A DNA stretch of 64,000 nucleotides from Prinia subflava (Eukaryota > Chordata > Aves > Passeriformes > Cisticolidae): NCBI RefSeq assembly GCF_021018805.1, contig NC_086248.1, positions 97,425,239-97,489,238 on the forward strand. The letters are read 5' to 3'. Both the position numbers and the translations under genes were made by a program. Below the pieces are notes generated by a model. It was not told the origin of the DNA, did not search any database, and saw only the letters and a list, made by a program, of their open reading frames with translations. Positions within the stretch are counted from its first letter, which is position 1. Each line of letters starts with the position of its first letter. Of this stretch, positions 12,513-37,391 are shown piece by piece.

Positions 12513-12518
12513 AATAAA
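12513..12518 (+). terminator. STUM: Alternative candidate poly(A) signal for STUM
   Basis: AATAAA on the plus strand, with GATTGTG and other T-rich sequence about 60 bases downstream. It is the last canonical plus-strand hexamer I noticed before the gene-free interval. It is offered only as an alternative to the signal at 11863. Confidence 0.25.
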
Positions 12519-15500
12519 TGCAGCTGCTTCACCCCCATCTGCCAGCAACACAGAATTTTCTGCTGCTCCTCTCTGATTGTGAAAACCAGGTTTCTCCAAA
12601 AAAAAAAAAAAAAACAAAAAACCACAACCAAAAAATCCAAAGCCCAACTAAAACAAACAACCCCCCCCAAAAGGGCTTTAATGCTTAGTTTCTTGGTATT
12701 TGAACCCAGTCAGGCTGAACAACTGATTTGCCACTCATTGGAAAGCAATTCCAGGTAGGAACCAACCCAGATGTGTAGCCAGTCAAAAACCAGCTTCATT
12801 CTGGGCCAGCCCAACCGTTGCAAGGCAGGGCATGGTTCCATTTTTCCAAGTTCATTGGTGTTGCCAAATCTGTATTTACCATGGAAAAGGTGCTTTGGCA
12901 GGTGCCCCCACCCTCCCAGCCTTTAGCCTGGTTGGCCGTACCGGCTGCAGGGGCTCACATCGCTCTCAGCCGTGGCAGTCACAGCTCGGTGGGGCTTTGT
13001 GCTGGGAGCAGCTCTGGCACAGGCACCCATGGGGTCAGGAGTGCTGGATGTGGGAGCTGACTCCACTTGTGCCATGCCCTGTGCTTCCCAAGACACAAAG
13101 CTGCACCTCCAAAGCTGTTCCTCCCTGGGTGCATTGACTGTCACACATTTTATTAAAGACCTTCCAGTTCTGCTGGAAATTGCCCCTCAAGTCTTGCTGT
13201 GAGTGTTGTGCTGAGCTCTGTGGACAGGAAGCTGAAGCTCACAGTCCCAGTATTCTTCAGAGGGCCATTTTATATTCCTTGGCTCCTGCTTATTCTTGGA
13301 TGATTCTGCAGTTCACACACATGCATACACTCCAGCCAGGGTGCATTTTATTGCTACCCAGCCCAACTGCATCCACTGCAAGATACCTCCATCTAAACCC
13401 CAAGTATAAGGAGACTCTGGCTAGATCTGACATTCCTCCTGGGAAAAATGTCTTCTCCCTCACACTTGCTAACCATGGTGTGGCAACACAGCCCTGTATT
13501 TTCCAGCTGACTTTGCTTCATGCTCACACACACAATGCACTTTGAAGCAGTGCTGCAATTCATTTCCCAAACTGGCACTCAGCATTCCCATCCCCCTGTG
13601 GGAGCAGCGTGGTGCAAAATTCCAGGTCACAGTGGCACCATCTGAGCCAGGGTTAATTACAGTGAGTCCCACCAGAGCTCATGCTACCCACAACCCATCC
13701 TTCCTCTTTTCATGTGTATAAATAACTAAGCCAGGCTAAAAATCAAGTCCTGCTTCTCTTGCACCCACACATTGGCCAGAGGGAAGCACCACCGCCCTGT
13801 CCCCAGTGCTGGAATGCCGCAATGGGAAGTGAAGGCTTCATTCAGGCTCTAAGAATGGAAAAAGCCAGAGTAGCTCAATCCATCTTCCGGCTCCAAGAAT
13901 GCCTTCAACAGGCAGGTGAAAGGGAACGGCACATTTTGGCTTGAGATCAGGACAGGGGCTCACCTCTACCAGCAGTGCCTGGAGGGGATGGCAGTGCTCC
14001 CCCAAACGCCCAGCAGGCGATCCCACTCTGACCCACACCCCTCCTTCAACCACCACACACCGACAGGCACTGAGGCTGGGAGGAGGATTGCTGGCTCAGG
14101 TCTGTGTTCTCCTTGGTTTTGGCCATGCATGGGTACATCAGATTTTCCACCCTAGGAAGGAGGGAGCAGGTGCCTGCCCACCTGTGCTGTTTGCACCTTG
14201 CTGGTGAGCCCACCTTTCATTTTCATACTGGAGCCCAAACTGAGGGGTTGCAGAGGACCATTTGTATGCCTATTTATATCACCGAGTATTGGATTGTGAC
14301 TTCTTGTGTTTTGATACTGTGGATATTTTTTTTTAAAGTTAAATATATTCTATTGCTGGACAGCTGGAATGAAATGCAGAGTCTCTTTATGTCACCTGGA
14401 GAAACCCCATCATCCCTGATTCCAAATGGGTTCTTGTTCTCCTCCCACCAGTGAGGTGATGGAGGCAGACACCAGCCCTCACCCACATCCCCCGAGGAGA
14501 GGAGGCAGGGGCCAGGGCATGGCTTCCTTAAGGAATTCACAACCAGAACCTTCTAGAGGAGCAGAAGGCTGGTGAGGAGCCTCACCTGAACCTCTGGAAT
14601 GGAGACAAGGGAGGGGGAAAAAGCCGCACTGTGTTCCCTTGTGCACATGCCTATCAGCAATCCCTCTTGACTGGGTTTCATTTGCAATTTTACCATTTTA
14701 ATGTGACTCCAGGTGCATTATCCCTGCTCCCTGTGAGAGAACAGCCCACGAGCTCTCAGCAGCTTGGACACAGACACCTGAGCAGAGCTCAGTAGGTGGC
14801 AGAGCCTTCCCATGAAAGGCAGCTCTGCTGCAAGGGCCAGCAGCTTGTCAAAACACCTGCACATTTCAGCCAGGCACACTCTGTGCTCCTTCTGTGATGT
14901 ACAATGCCACAAAATGCCACTGCTCTGCTCCCTCCCCAAAGCCACTGTGGGCAGGGAAACACATGGGAGATCCCAACTGGATCAGGGAGCCAAACTCAGA
15001 GCTGGTGCAAGACCAGCAAGAAGGGTCTTCTCACACCCCATGGCTTTGAGGGGTCTGGGAGGTGAGGCAGAAGCTCCTTTCACTGGTTATATGTTTCCAT
15101 TCAGGCTTCAGCCCTCAGCAGGGGAAGCACTTTGGGATGAAAACTGATATACAGTAGTATGATACTATTAATACACTAATGCAGACACAGCAGCACGTGG
15201 CAAACCCACTGGAGAAATCCGGGATAATTATCTCAAAGAGATTTCTTTAACACCCTGCTAATGGAACCATTTCAGAAGGGGAGGAGGAAAATTAGCAGTA
15301 AACCACACAAAAGCAAAGTCAAAAACTGGAGCTTGGTGAAGACACACGAGACACAGGGAAAACCTCCATGCCACATTTCTGGGCACCCACCTCTTCCACA
15401 CCGTGGCCCAGGGGGAGGCCCACAGCCACCACACACATCTCACCTGGCTTCAGGGGTGCCCAGGTTCACCCCCAGCTCAGGTGTCCTCAGAGCACAGCCC

Positions 15501-16563
15501 AGCCCCTGCTGTCATTCCTCTGTGCACCTGCTCCATGCAGCACAGCAGTGGTGGGTCCAGGGAAACTCCCTTTCCAGCAACCACCACACAACAGGGACGA
15601 CTCCCTCCATCTCCTCTTGCAGCCTCCCCAAACCAACTCCCCTCCTTACAGCTGCCCTACACCTCTGGGATCCATCCAGTCCCGCAGCAGTTCTTGCTGG
15701 GAACCCCACAGGGCTGCAGCCACAGCACCAGCACCACTCCCAGGGTGTTGGGGAGCAGCTCTGCCTTCCTGCCTGATCCAGAGCAGTCAGTGAAACCAGC
15801 TGTGCTTTGCATCAGGCCATCCAGGAGACTTTGGGCTGTTGGCTGCTGTTACACTAGTGGAGCAAAAGCAGCTTGTGCAGGAGGGGTGGAGTCAGTCCTG
15901 GCTTGCAGCTCACCCCAAAAGTGAGCCAGGGTCTGCCCAGCAGCAGCTCTCATTGCTGACCATGCAGAGACATGGAAATACACCACCTGGGTATTGGATC
16001 ATTTAGAGACACACATTTAGAAAGACATAATTTCAACTGCATTCTATTCAAACTAGCCTGAGCAACCATTTAAAAAAAAGAATAATGTCTGTGCAGAGGA
16101 GGGTTATTGCAAGGTATGCATGCACTATTTCTAAATGTCAAAGTCATGCAGTCCAAATACACATTGAGATCCATGTGCAGTTATAAGAAGGTAGCAGCTG
16201 ATCCTAGGAGGTAATATTACAATTACAGGCTATTTCAGAGCTTGTTTCCACAGGAAAACTGCAACCCTGTGGAAGAGGACGTGAGCTGCAAGACTGGCAG
16301 GAGTGTATGCTTACATCTAGGGCACATGAAGCTTTGTGCTGCCAGAGATGTGAAGGGAGTGTGGGATTTTAAGGGACAGGTCTTGGTTCCAGGCCAGCCA
16401 GATGAACGCCAGATTCCAGGCTTAAATTCTGTTTATTCACAGGCCCAAATGCTGCTGAGCAGCCTGGGCAGCACAGGGATTAGGAGCTGCTGTCCCTGCA
16501 GAGACAGTGTGTGAGTGCCCTGGCACACTCAGAACGCTGCAACCTGCCCTGCTGGAACCTCTG

Positions 16564-16659
16564 CCCACCAAAGCAGCCACTGACACTGCCTGTCCCACCA
16601 AAGCAGCCACTGGCACTGCCTGTCCCACCAAAGCAGCCACTGGCACTGCCTGTCCCACC
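16564..16659. repeat. 30 bp tandem repeat, three copies
   Basis: Three back-to-back units begin CCCACCAAAGCAGCCACTG. The first has GACACTGCCTGT where the next two have GCACTGCCTGT preceded by G, a single-base difference. A partial fourth unit (CCCACC) follows. The 30 bp period is a multiple of three, so the minus strand reads a repeated QWLLWWDRQC-type peptide, which is an artefact of the repeat and not evidence of a protein. Confidence 0.95.
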
Positions 16660-18523
16660 CGTGGCCAAAGGATACAACAGGTTTTGAAGGATAGGATGGC
16701 ACCAACCTTCCCTGGGGATGCTCCCTGGCAGCAGCGCTGTGTGCTGGCACACAAGGGCTCAGGAGACATCCTCTCTGCTCCCTAATGATCCCCCTGTAAA
16801 CCCCAGGGGCTGTGAGCCCTCCTGCAAAGCCATTTCCCATGGGAGAAGCAGGTGGGCACGTGCAGAACGTGGCAGTCACATCAGGGCACGTCTGAAGCGC
16901 CTGCTTGGGGCTGATGAATGGTGGGAGGAAGCACGTGGCACCCCACAGAGCCCACCCACGGGTCCTGCCATCTCCCCTCACTGTTCTGGAGACATAAAAA
17001 GAGATGAAGCATGAATTTAACACGAGGAAAAGATACCACGCTGCCAGTGGGAAGTGTTTTTTAGACACAGATCCTTTGTAAATGGGGAAACATATCTGTA
17101 GCAGCCCTGTCTTGCTACTACAGACTCCTGCTGCTTTTTCTTCTCACATTCCCTTCCCTGAGCCAAACCCCACTGGTGCAAGAGAAGCAGATCTGTGTGT
17201 GTATGTGTCCCTGCAGAAGTCCTGGGGTTCCTAATGAGGAAAGCAGCTTGTAAAGCATCTTCAAGTGAAAGCTTCCTCTGACACAGAGGTCAGTCACCAG
17301 AAATTAAAGTATTTGATTTTGTTTCCTGGCTCTGGTCAGGTGTTTGAGTTAATAATTTTGTGCCTTTATTTCTCTTCTTATTCTTTTGGCCTAGTGCTTT
17401 CAAGTCTTACATTTCTACATTAGGAAAAGTATGTTTGAACACGCTGGCACCAGGACATGTGGAGAGAGCAGAGCTGGTCCCAGGCCTTGCAGGTCTGACA
17501 TTGGTAATATGAACAAATGGTAGGAGGCATAAAATCCCAACAAACAGAAAGCACCAGCCCCAAGTAGGCGGTGCAGCAGTGCCAGAAATGGGATGAGCTG
17601 CTGGGGCCCAAAAATTTTCCAGTTTTCTCCAGAGATGTCCCAGATGGGATTCACTCAAGAGCCTCCTCTATGGGCTTTCTCTTCTAAGTGGCACCAGCAG
17701 CAGCTGTCCTGTGCTCTCTGGCTGTTCCAGGCTGGAAGCACAATGCCATCCTGGAGAGCAGCAGGAACTTCTAAGACAGGTCCCCTGAGGGTGGGAAGAG
17801 AACACCTGACTGTATAAAAGTAACAGCAGCCGCTGGGACACGCCCCAGAGCAGAAAATCCCCATATCTCCATAAGGTAAAGCCTTCCTTGCTGGAGGCAT
17901 CCCTCGTCAGGCACTGGAGGTGCAGGACACGGTAGAGCTGTGTCCACAGCCCCACTCTGGGATGGTGAAGTGTGGGCACGGCAGGTCACCCCTGGGACCC
18001 CTGGGACTGCAGGAGCAGAGTGTGACCACGTTCATGGACTTCAAACTGTATGGCAAAAGATGAACCAAACCAGCTGACACTACAGCAGGGTCCTGCCCAC
18101 TTCTCTCATTTCCCAGGGGGTTCTAAATTTTTTTTTTTACACTTCACAACAACAAAGAACAAATTTGTATTTTTTTAAGGGCAGAGAAGTGAACAAAATG
18201 CAGACTCCAATGAGAGTGCAATGGGAAAGCTGTCCCCCAGGGGACAGGGGCAGGGGTTGCTGGGGGGCTCCAACGCTGGAATGGCACAGGGAGGAGAGAT
18301 GTGTTGCCCCCAGCCTCTCACCCCCAGAACCACCCAGAAAGGAGATGTGGGCAGCATGAATCCTTCACCCCCTGCCCTGCTCAGGCTGGCTCCGGGATGG
18401 ACCCGCTGCTAGAAAGGGTGTTTATTAATTTGAACGACCTCCTCAGCTCGTACTGGGAAAGCCAAATTCCAAAAGCCTCGGGGGTGGAGAAAAAGCCTCA
18501 AAGCAGCGGAGCCCGGGGGGCTT

Positions 18524-19016
18524 GGGGCGTGGAGAGCATCCCGGGCAGCGCCGGGGCATGGAGAGCATCTCGGGCAGCGCCGGGGCAAGGAGAGCTTCCC
18601 GGGCAGCGCCGGGGCAAGGAGAGCTTCCCGGGCAGCGCCGGGGCATGGAGAGCATCCCGGGCAGCGCCGGGGCAAGGAGAGCATCCCGGGCAGCGCCGGG
18701 GCGTGGGGAGCATCCCGGGCAGCGCCGGGGCATGGAGAGCTTCCCGGGCAGCGCCGGGGCAAGGAGAGCATCCCGGGCAGCGCCGGGGCAAGGAGAGCAT
18801 CCCGGGCAGCGCCGGGCCATGGAGAGCATCCCGGGCAGCGCCGGGGCGTGGGGAGCATCCCGGGCAGCGCCGGGGCGTGGGGAGCATCCCGGGCAGCGCC
18901 GGGGCATGGAGAGCTTCCCGGGCATCGCCGGGGCAAGGAGAGCATCCCGGGCAGCGCCGGGCCATGGAGAGCATCCCGGGCAGCGCCGGGGCGTGCAGAG
19001 CTTCCCGGGCATCGCC
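18524..19016. repeat. 29 bp GC-rich minisatellite, 17 units
   Basis: Seventeen consecutive 29 bp units of the form GGGGC-(ATGG, AAGG or GTGG)-AGAGC-(ATC or TTC)-CCGGGCAGCGCC occur without any insertion or deletion; the anchor base falls exactly every 29 bases from 18528 to 19021. Units differ at a few fixed positions (AT/AA/GT, ATC/TTC, CAGC/CATC), and runs such as units 8-9 and 14-15 share the same variant order, suggesting duplication of blocks. Because 29 is not a multiple of three and no frame of the unit contains a stop, all six frames stay open, producing frames of 230 to 330 codons that should not be annotated as genes. Confidence 0.97.
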
Positions 19017-20319
19017 GGGGCATGGAGCCCTGCCCGCCGGGTGCACATCGCCATCTCCCGGCCCTGGCGGGAAGCGCCGGGAGCCCGCCCGGCACCGGCA
19101 CCCCGCATCCACCCCACAGGGACAGGTGTCGGCCGGGGGCCGGGTCTGGTTTTTAAGGTACGGCAGAAAGGCGAGCACAGCCCTTGTGGGGCTGAGACCA
19201 AACCGAAGCCTGGAGGGTGCCCCGGCGGCATCACCCCCAAAACATCTCCAAGCCAGCAGGACTCCGGAGGTGTCAGGCACAGCCCCACGATAAAGTGGCT
19301 GAGGAAAAAGGCATCCCCAGGCTGATGAGCACCCTGCACACTCAGATGTTCTTGGCCATCCTGTCACGCTGCCAGGGTGTCCCCGTGCTCCCCCGGCCAT
19401 GCATCCCCTGCAGCAGCACACAGGCAGGAGCTTTTGTCCCCTGGCAGTCTCCTCACTCCTGCTTCCCCCAGCCACACCGGGCAGGAGGACATCGGGGCCC
19501 TGGGGCCAAGCTTCAGGCTGGGTGTGTGTATGGCAACAGCAAGGAGAATGGATGCAAACAATCTTAGCTTAAGGCAGCTACTGTGATTCTACACTAACTG
19601 TCCTATCTAAAGCATGCACACACTTTAACTTAAATTCTAACTGCGCCACAGGTTTACCTACTTCTACACGAGCCCAAATCTGAGGCCCAGTTTGGGATAG
19701 CTCAAGCTTCATTCCGTAACACATCATGCTCCTGCTACAGCTGGGGGCTACTCTGCATCATCCATGGCAGGGTTAAAGTCCCTCCTGAGGCGCTTCCCAG
19801 AGACCCCGAAACCCCACCAGCTTGTGCTGGGAACAAAGCCGAACACACCGTTTGACCCCTACCAAACTCCACACCAAGTCCTGCAGTTCCACAGGCTGGA
19901 ATGCCCAGCTGGCCTCCAGCACCCCCTGATTTATGGGAGGCTCATTCTGACAAGTAGTGCCTGATCAGACAATGCTGATGGAAAGGAGCTGCCCTTCCCT
20001 GCCTTACACCCCCCGGCGCTGCTGGAGGTCTGGGAGGCTCTGTTCTGTAAGAGCAGGGACCTCAGAAGGTGTGAAGTTTTCTTTGTTGCATTAATATAAG
20101 TCCTGGCCTCTCTTCTCTATACTGACTTTACGAATCTTTTAGTTTACTAATGCATAAGGTGGCAGGGTGGGCTGGGCTTTGCTTTGGGGATAAAGCCAAG
20201 TGGGGTAAAGTCAAGCCAGGCTCTTGCTGTGGCATGTGCCAATGGGGGCTGCCCCTTCCCGACCCTCTGCATCCACCTTAGCATCAGCAGATGCCAGCAC
20301 TCAGACACAAGGGGTTTCT

Positions 20320-20840
20320 TTTCCTGACTTCCTCCCTTTTCCTCTTGAAAGGAATAAGATGAATGTGTCTTTACAGACCATGAGAGTCTGCTTGTAGATA
20401 GGGCCAGGGACTTATAGATAGGGAAGTAATGGGAGAAACTATCAGTTCCAGAAAATGTTACCAGCTGACACGGACTGCTGCTCAGCCAAGGCCGTGTTAA
20501 ATTCCTGAACTCAGAGAAGAAGAACAAAGATTGAATGGGATTATGAATATTGTTTTGTTATATATTAAAAAAGGGGGCATGTGCATATTAGAGGGGGACA
20601 TGTAGTAGACATACTATGAAGTCTGTACCTTCAGCCAGTGGGGAAAGGAAGAGGGTGTTGCAGCCAGGAAATTAGGATAAAAAGGAGGCTGCATCCTCCA
20701 ATAATTTGAGAGACCCCAGGGGAAATGCCCCATGGCCTTTCCCTTTGTTCAAATAAAGTCACAGGACTCCTCTGTCTCCTTTCTGGACATAAGCCTCTGG
20801 CACTGTGAATTTTTCTGCACACTCTCCACCACAATGTCAT
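20320..20840 (+). mobile_element. Endogenous retrovirus remnant: internal 3' end plus LTR
   Basis: A polypurine tract (AAAAAAGGGGG, about 20567-20577) is preceded by AT-rich sequence typical of the 3' internal end of avian ERVs. It is followed by LTR-like sequence with a TATA-like ATAAAAAGG (about 20676-20684), an AATAAA polyadenylation signal at 20752-20757 and a short R/U5-like end up to about 20835. No retroviral reading frame is intact. The family (ERVL or ERVK type) is a guess and the 5' limit is uncertain, because no matching 5' LTR was seen. Confidence 0.5.
20752..20757 (+). terminator. LTR polyadenylation signal
   Basis: AATAAA lies inside the LTR-like segment, about 70 bases after its TATA-like box, which is the spacing pattern of retroviral LTRs. 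Confidence 0.45.
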
Positions 20841-21854
20841 GGTGTTTCCTCAGCTCTCAAGAGAGGTTTTTGCATAACAGTGTTCTTCACCTTCTGTTCT
20901 TGCATTTCAGGGTGCAGCTGGGTAAGTTTTGGAGGTTTTTGTTTTCCTCTGAAGGTAGGAAGAGGAGTCACATACCAGAGAGGCATAAAAAACTGGACCT
21001 GTAAGTAAACCAGGGGCTGTCAGTTCTGTCTGAGTGAGCTCAGCAGCCAGACAGGAAACGTGTTCGCTTTCCCACAGCCCAGGAGAGACCGCTGGTGCAC
21101 AGCAGCAGCCTCACTCACATCCAGGGTCTTGCCAGCTCTGCCTCCAACCAAGAGGTTTCTAGTCTTTACATTCCACACTGCAGGATTTTCTCCTGCAGTT
21201 TGTTTTAGAGGACCCGTGGTGAACCAGGTCTGGTCCTCAGGCTGGGCTGCTTGTGAGGGTCTGGGCTTTCCTGTGGGGCAGCCCACCTGCCCCTCTGTGC
21301 CAGAACAGCTCCTGCTGCCCTGTGCTTGCACAACCAACCAGGAGGGAATGGAGCTGCTTCAGGCTCTACAGCCTGCATCCTCCTTCATTGCAGAAACAGT
21401 CTGGGGGGGGTTTGTGCAGCTGAGAGAGAGGGGAGCAGGGGGAGTGTTTGCCTGTGCCAAGCAGCTCTGATTCTCCTGGGTGCTTTGGTATTCTGTGGTG
21501 CAGAAATCACAGGGTGGCACTCACAAACCGCTCAGTGGGAGCCAAAAACATTCCAAAGAATTGGAGCTGCCTTCAGTGGCCTTCCCTGCAGAAGGGGGGT
21601 GGAGAAATTCAGCTGTCTCTGGGGGGTAGCTCTCACTGAGCTGGGCCTCCCACAGCCCCACTTCTGCTCTCTCCCTGCCCTGCTCCCTGCAGAGCCAGTT
21701 CCTGTTTGTTGGGATCTGTTCCCAGCGCAGGGTCCTTCCCTACTCTTGCTTTTGTGCAGCACTGCTGGAGCCTGATCCCCCCCAGTCATGGACATGAAAG
21801 GCTGTTCCAAAGTTGCCACAAGCTGCACGGGCAGACACTGACTGCACACCAGGG

Positions 21855-23997
21855 AAATGCTTCCCATATGCCTTTATTTGCAATGTTACAGGAGTTTTTT
21901 ACAGGCACTGTGCGTTGGTGTTTCAGACTGGCTTGGATTTTTTTTCTGTATTACCCAATGACCGAGAGGTGTGGTGGGAGCAGGGAAAATCCCTCACAGC
22001 AACCATTCCAGCCTCCAGGAAAGCATAAGACATCTGAGAGCAACAATCTGCTTCTTCTGAAGCCACGAAGCGAGGAATTGGTTTATAAACAGGCTTAAAA
22101 AATAACGTACATATGTAAGAGCAGCTCGAAGCTAAAGTACAGCGGTAAGTGGTACATAGCTACGCAAATTCTTCATATCCTTTCTCCAAAGCTGGAAAAG
22201 GCATGGCTTAAAAACTAAAAACACAGTTAAAAAAAAGAAAAAAGACTCCATGCATTAAGTTTTAGTGTTTTGTGCAATTAAAATGGGATGAAAATAAATA
22301 TAACTTAAAAAAAACCCCAACCTTTTCCATGACACTAATGGAACAGAGCCAAAGTCTAATAAGGCACTTCCACATGGGCTATTCTAGAAAGCCTAGCAAG
22401 GAGCTAAAACAGTGCAACCATTTACAATGGCATCTGATGAACAAAAGACACCTGTCTGATGAGATATGAACTGAGAAAAACCCTAGGAAACTTCAGTCCT
22501 TGGGAAAGAGGCTTGGCTGCAGATGGCTTGGTGGCCAACTCCTCCTCCTTATTGCTGCAAGGGAGGTCTCTCAAGGGTGCTGGACCCATCAATCTAAGGC
22601 AGAGGGGCTCTGGAGCCCTGCTCCCGGGGGATGAGACGGCACAGTGGGTTTGGGGATGGATGGAGCAGGTGAGGGATTCGTGGCTGCCCAGCTCCTGGAT
22701 GGGAGGGCTTGGGCCTCCCGCAGCCTCCCCTGGCCACCAGCCTCTGCGCAGATGATGACCTTTAGCGCACCAGCCCTGCCGCCGCTCGCTTCAAATGTTC
22801 CAGGAAGTTCAAACACAGCCTCCGCCCTGAACAGGGAACCGGGTGTTTTTGCAGGAGCGGCAGCGCCGGGGCCGTCACACGGCCCCAGCAGGCTGGGGAG
22901 CAGCGCAGCCACAGGCAGCTCCGTGGAAAAAGGGGAAGGCGTGGGATGGCTGACCCCAGCTCTGCTGCGCCAAAGGTGTCCAGCCCAGGAGCTGCCTCGC
23001 TGCTGAAACGCTTCCCCCGATGCAGAGGGAAATCACGGAGATGCTCCAGGCGGGAGGATCGCCCCGGGCCAGGTGTGAGCATTGGAGGCCCTACACATGT
23101 GCTCAGCTGCTGACAAAAAAGACTGATCAACCTGGATGGCTACTTTAGGTCTCACGGTAGTCTTTTATAAGCTATTTTTCCCAGCTAGGGAGGATTGGAG
23201 ACCCCAGCTAAGGTAGGCTGGAAGCAGTTCCTAGCAGGGGAGCTGGGGCTCTAGAGAGGAGCATAAAGGTTTGCTCACCAGGCCACCCAAGCATGGGGGA
23301 TGTGGGTGGGAAGCATTTGGTCATGGCAAATATCTGTGCCTGACTACATGGCTCTGCAGCAGGAGGGAAACCCTTGCCCTCCACTGCCACTCAAAAATAA
23401 CTGAGCAACCTCTACAAGATGTCTTCACACAAACTAAACCCTAATCTGCCCTTCTAGCAGCTCTGAAGGACTTGGCACAGCCAGCTCCCTGGGCTGAAAG
23501 GTGCTGGCAGACACAAGTAAAGGGCTCCCACTACAGTGTCCTTCACCAACTCCACACCTCACTCACACTCTCTGACTGCCAGAGGGTCCTGGGCACGGTC
23601 ACTGAGTGTTTTGAGGACAATCCCGATGCAGGAACAGGCTCCTTCCTCCGCCAGCCCTGTTAACATCAGGCTGAGCAAGAGACAAAAGCACGACAGGCGA
23701 AGCATGCACTTGCCTAAGCAACCCACTCGGGGCTGCTCCTGGCTGCCAGCTCCCACTGACTCTGCAAAGCCAAGGTTTCAAGTTCAGCTTTTGTTCTGGC
23801 AGGTTAGCTCTCTATTTACAAGGGGGCGGGGGGGAAACAACCAAGACAACCTAAAAATCCCACAACAAAAACACATTAAATAGGGAGAGTATAGCTTTCA
23901 AATGGGGAGGGCGAGGGCTGGAAAGTGTCTTGTAGTGCAGTTCAGAAGAGTCAGTCGGGGGCAGGTTGGGGGTAGTGGCAGAGTTGGATGCGCAGCT
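21855..23997 (-). other. ITPKB: Probable ITPKB 3' UTR
   Basis: From the ITPKB stop (TAA at 23998-24000) no canonical AATAAA appears on the minus strand until 21873-21878, giving a 3' UTR of about 2.1 kb, reasonable for this gene. The part nearest the stop is mixed, 22590-23060 is GC-rich with several CpGs, and 22080-22330 is AU-rich on the minus strand with U runs and an AUUUAUUUU-like motif. Weaker hexamer variants (TATAAA on the minus strand near 23163 and 22082) could give shorter ends. The extent is inferred. Confidence 0.5.
21873..21878 (-). terminator. ITPKB: Candidate ITPKB poly(A) signal
   Basis: The plus strand reads TTTATT, so the minus strand reads AATAAA. Within 30 bases downstream on the minus strand there is GT-rich sequence (CTGGTGTGCAGTCAGTGTCTG), as expected for a cleavage-stimulation element. 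It is the first canonical signal after the ITPKB stop. Confidence 0.6.

Positions 23998-37391
<13,394 letters not shown>

Larger units (their letters stand above)
7635..12518 (+). other. STUM: Probable STUM 3' UTR and immediate downstream DNA
   Basis: No gene-like reading frame follows the STUM stop. The first 350 bp are GC-rich, then composition becomes mixed, with AT-rich patches near 9750-9860 and 11520-11720. Canonical AATAAA hexamers on the plus strand occur at 11863-11868 and 12513-12518, and the variant ATTAAA near 10412 and 11127. The true UTR end cannot be fixed without transcript data. A 154-codon open frame at 10198-10662 contains a strong splice donor (CAG then GTAAGT at about 10369-10376) but resembles no known protein. 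Confidence 0.4.
12519..20319. other. Gene-free interval between convergent STUM and ITPKB
   Basis: No exon of a recognisable gene was found on either strand. Contents are an A-rich run at about 12598-12660 (about 18 A residues, then CA-rich sequence and eight C residues), a 3-copy 30 bp tandem repeat at 16564-16659, and the 29 bp minisatellite at 18524-19016 inside a GC- and CpG-rich stretch (about 18390-19200). Several long open frames (for example 15261-15776 plus and 16529-17068 minus) lie in GC-rich DNA and show no family resemblance. Confidence 0.6.

Noticed and set aside
16437..17068. Minus-strand frames with repeated QWLLWWDRQC peptide
   Set aside because: Produced by the 30 bp tandem repeat, whose length is a multiple of three; flanks show no coding character.
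18301..19475. Several very long overlapping frames (230-330 codons) on both strands
   Set aside because: They are by-products of the stop-free 29 bp repeat; the peptide period equals the 87 bp phase cycle and both strands are equally open.
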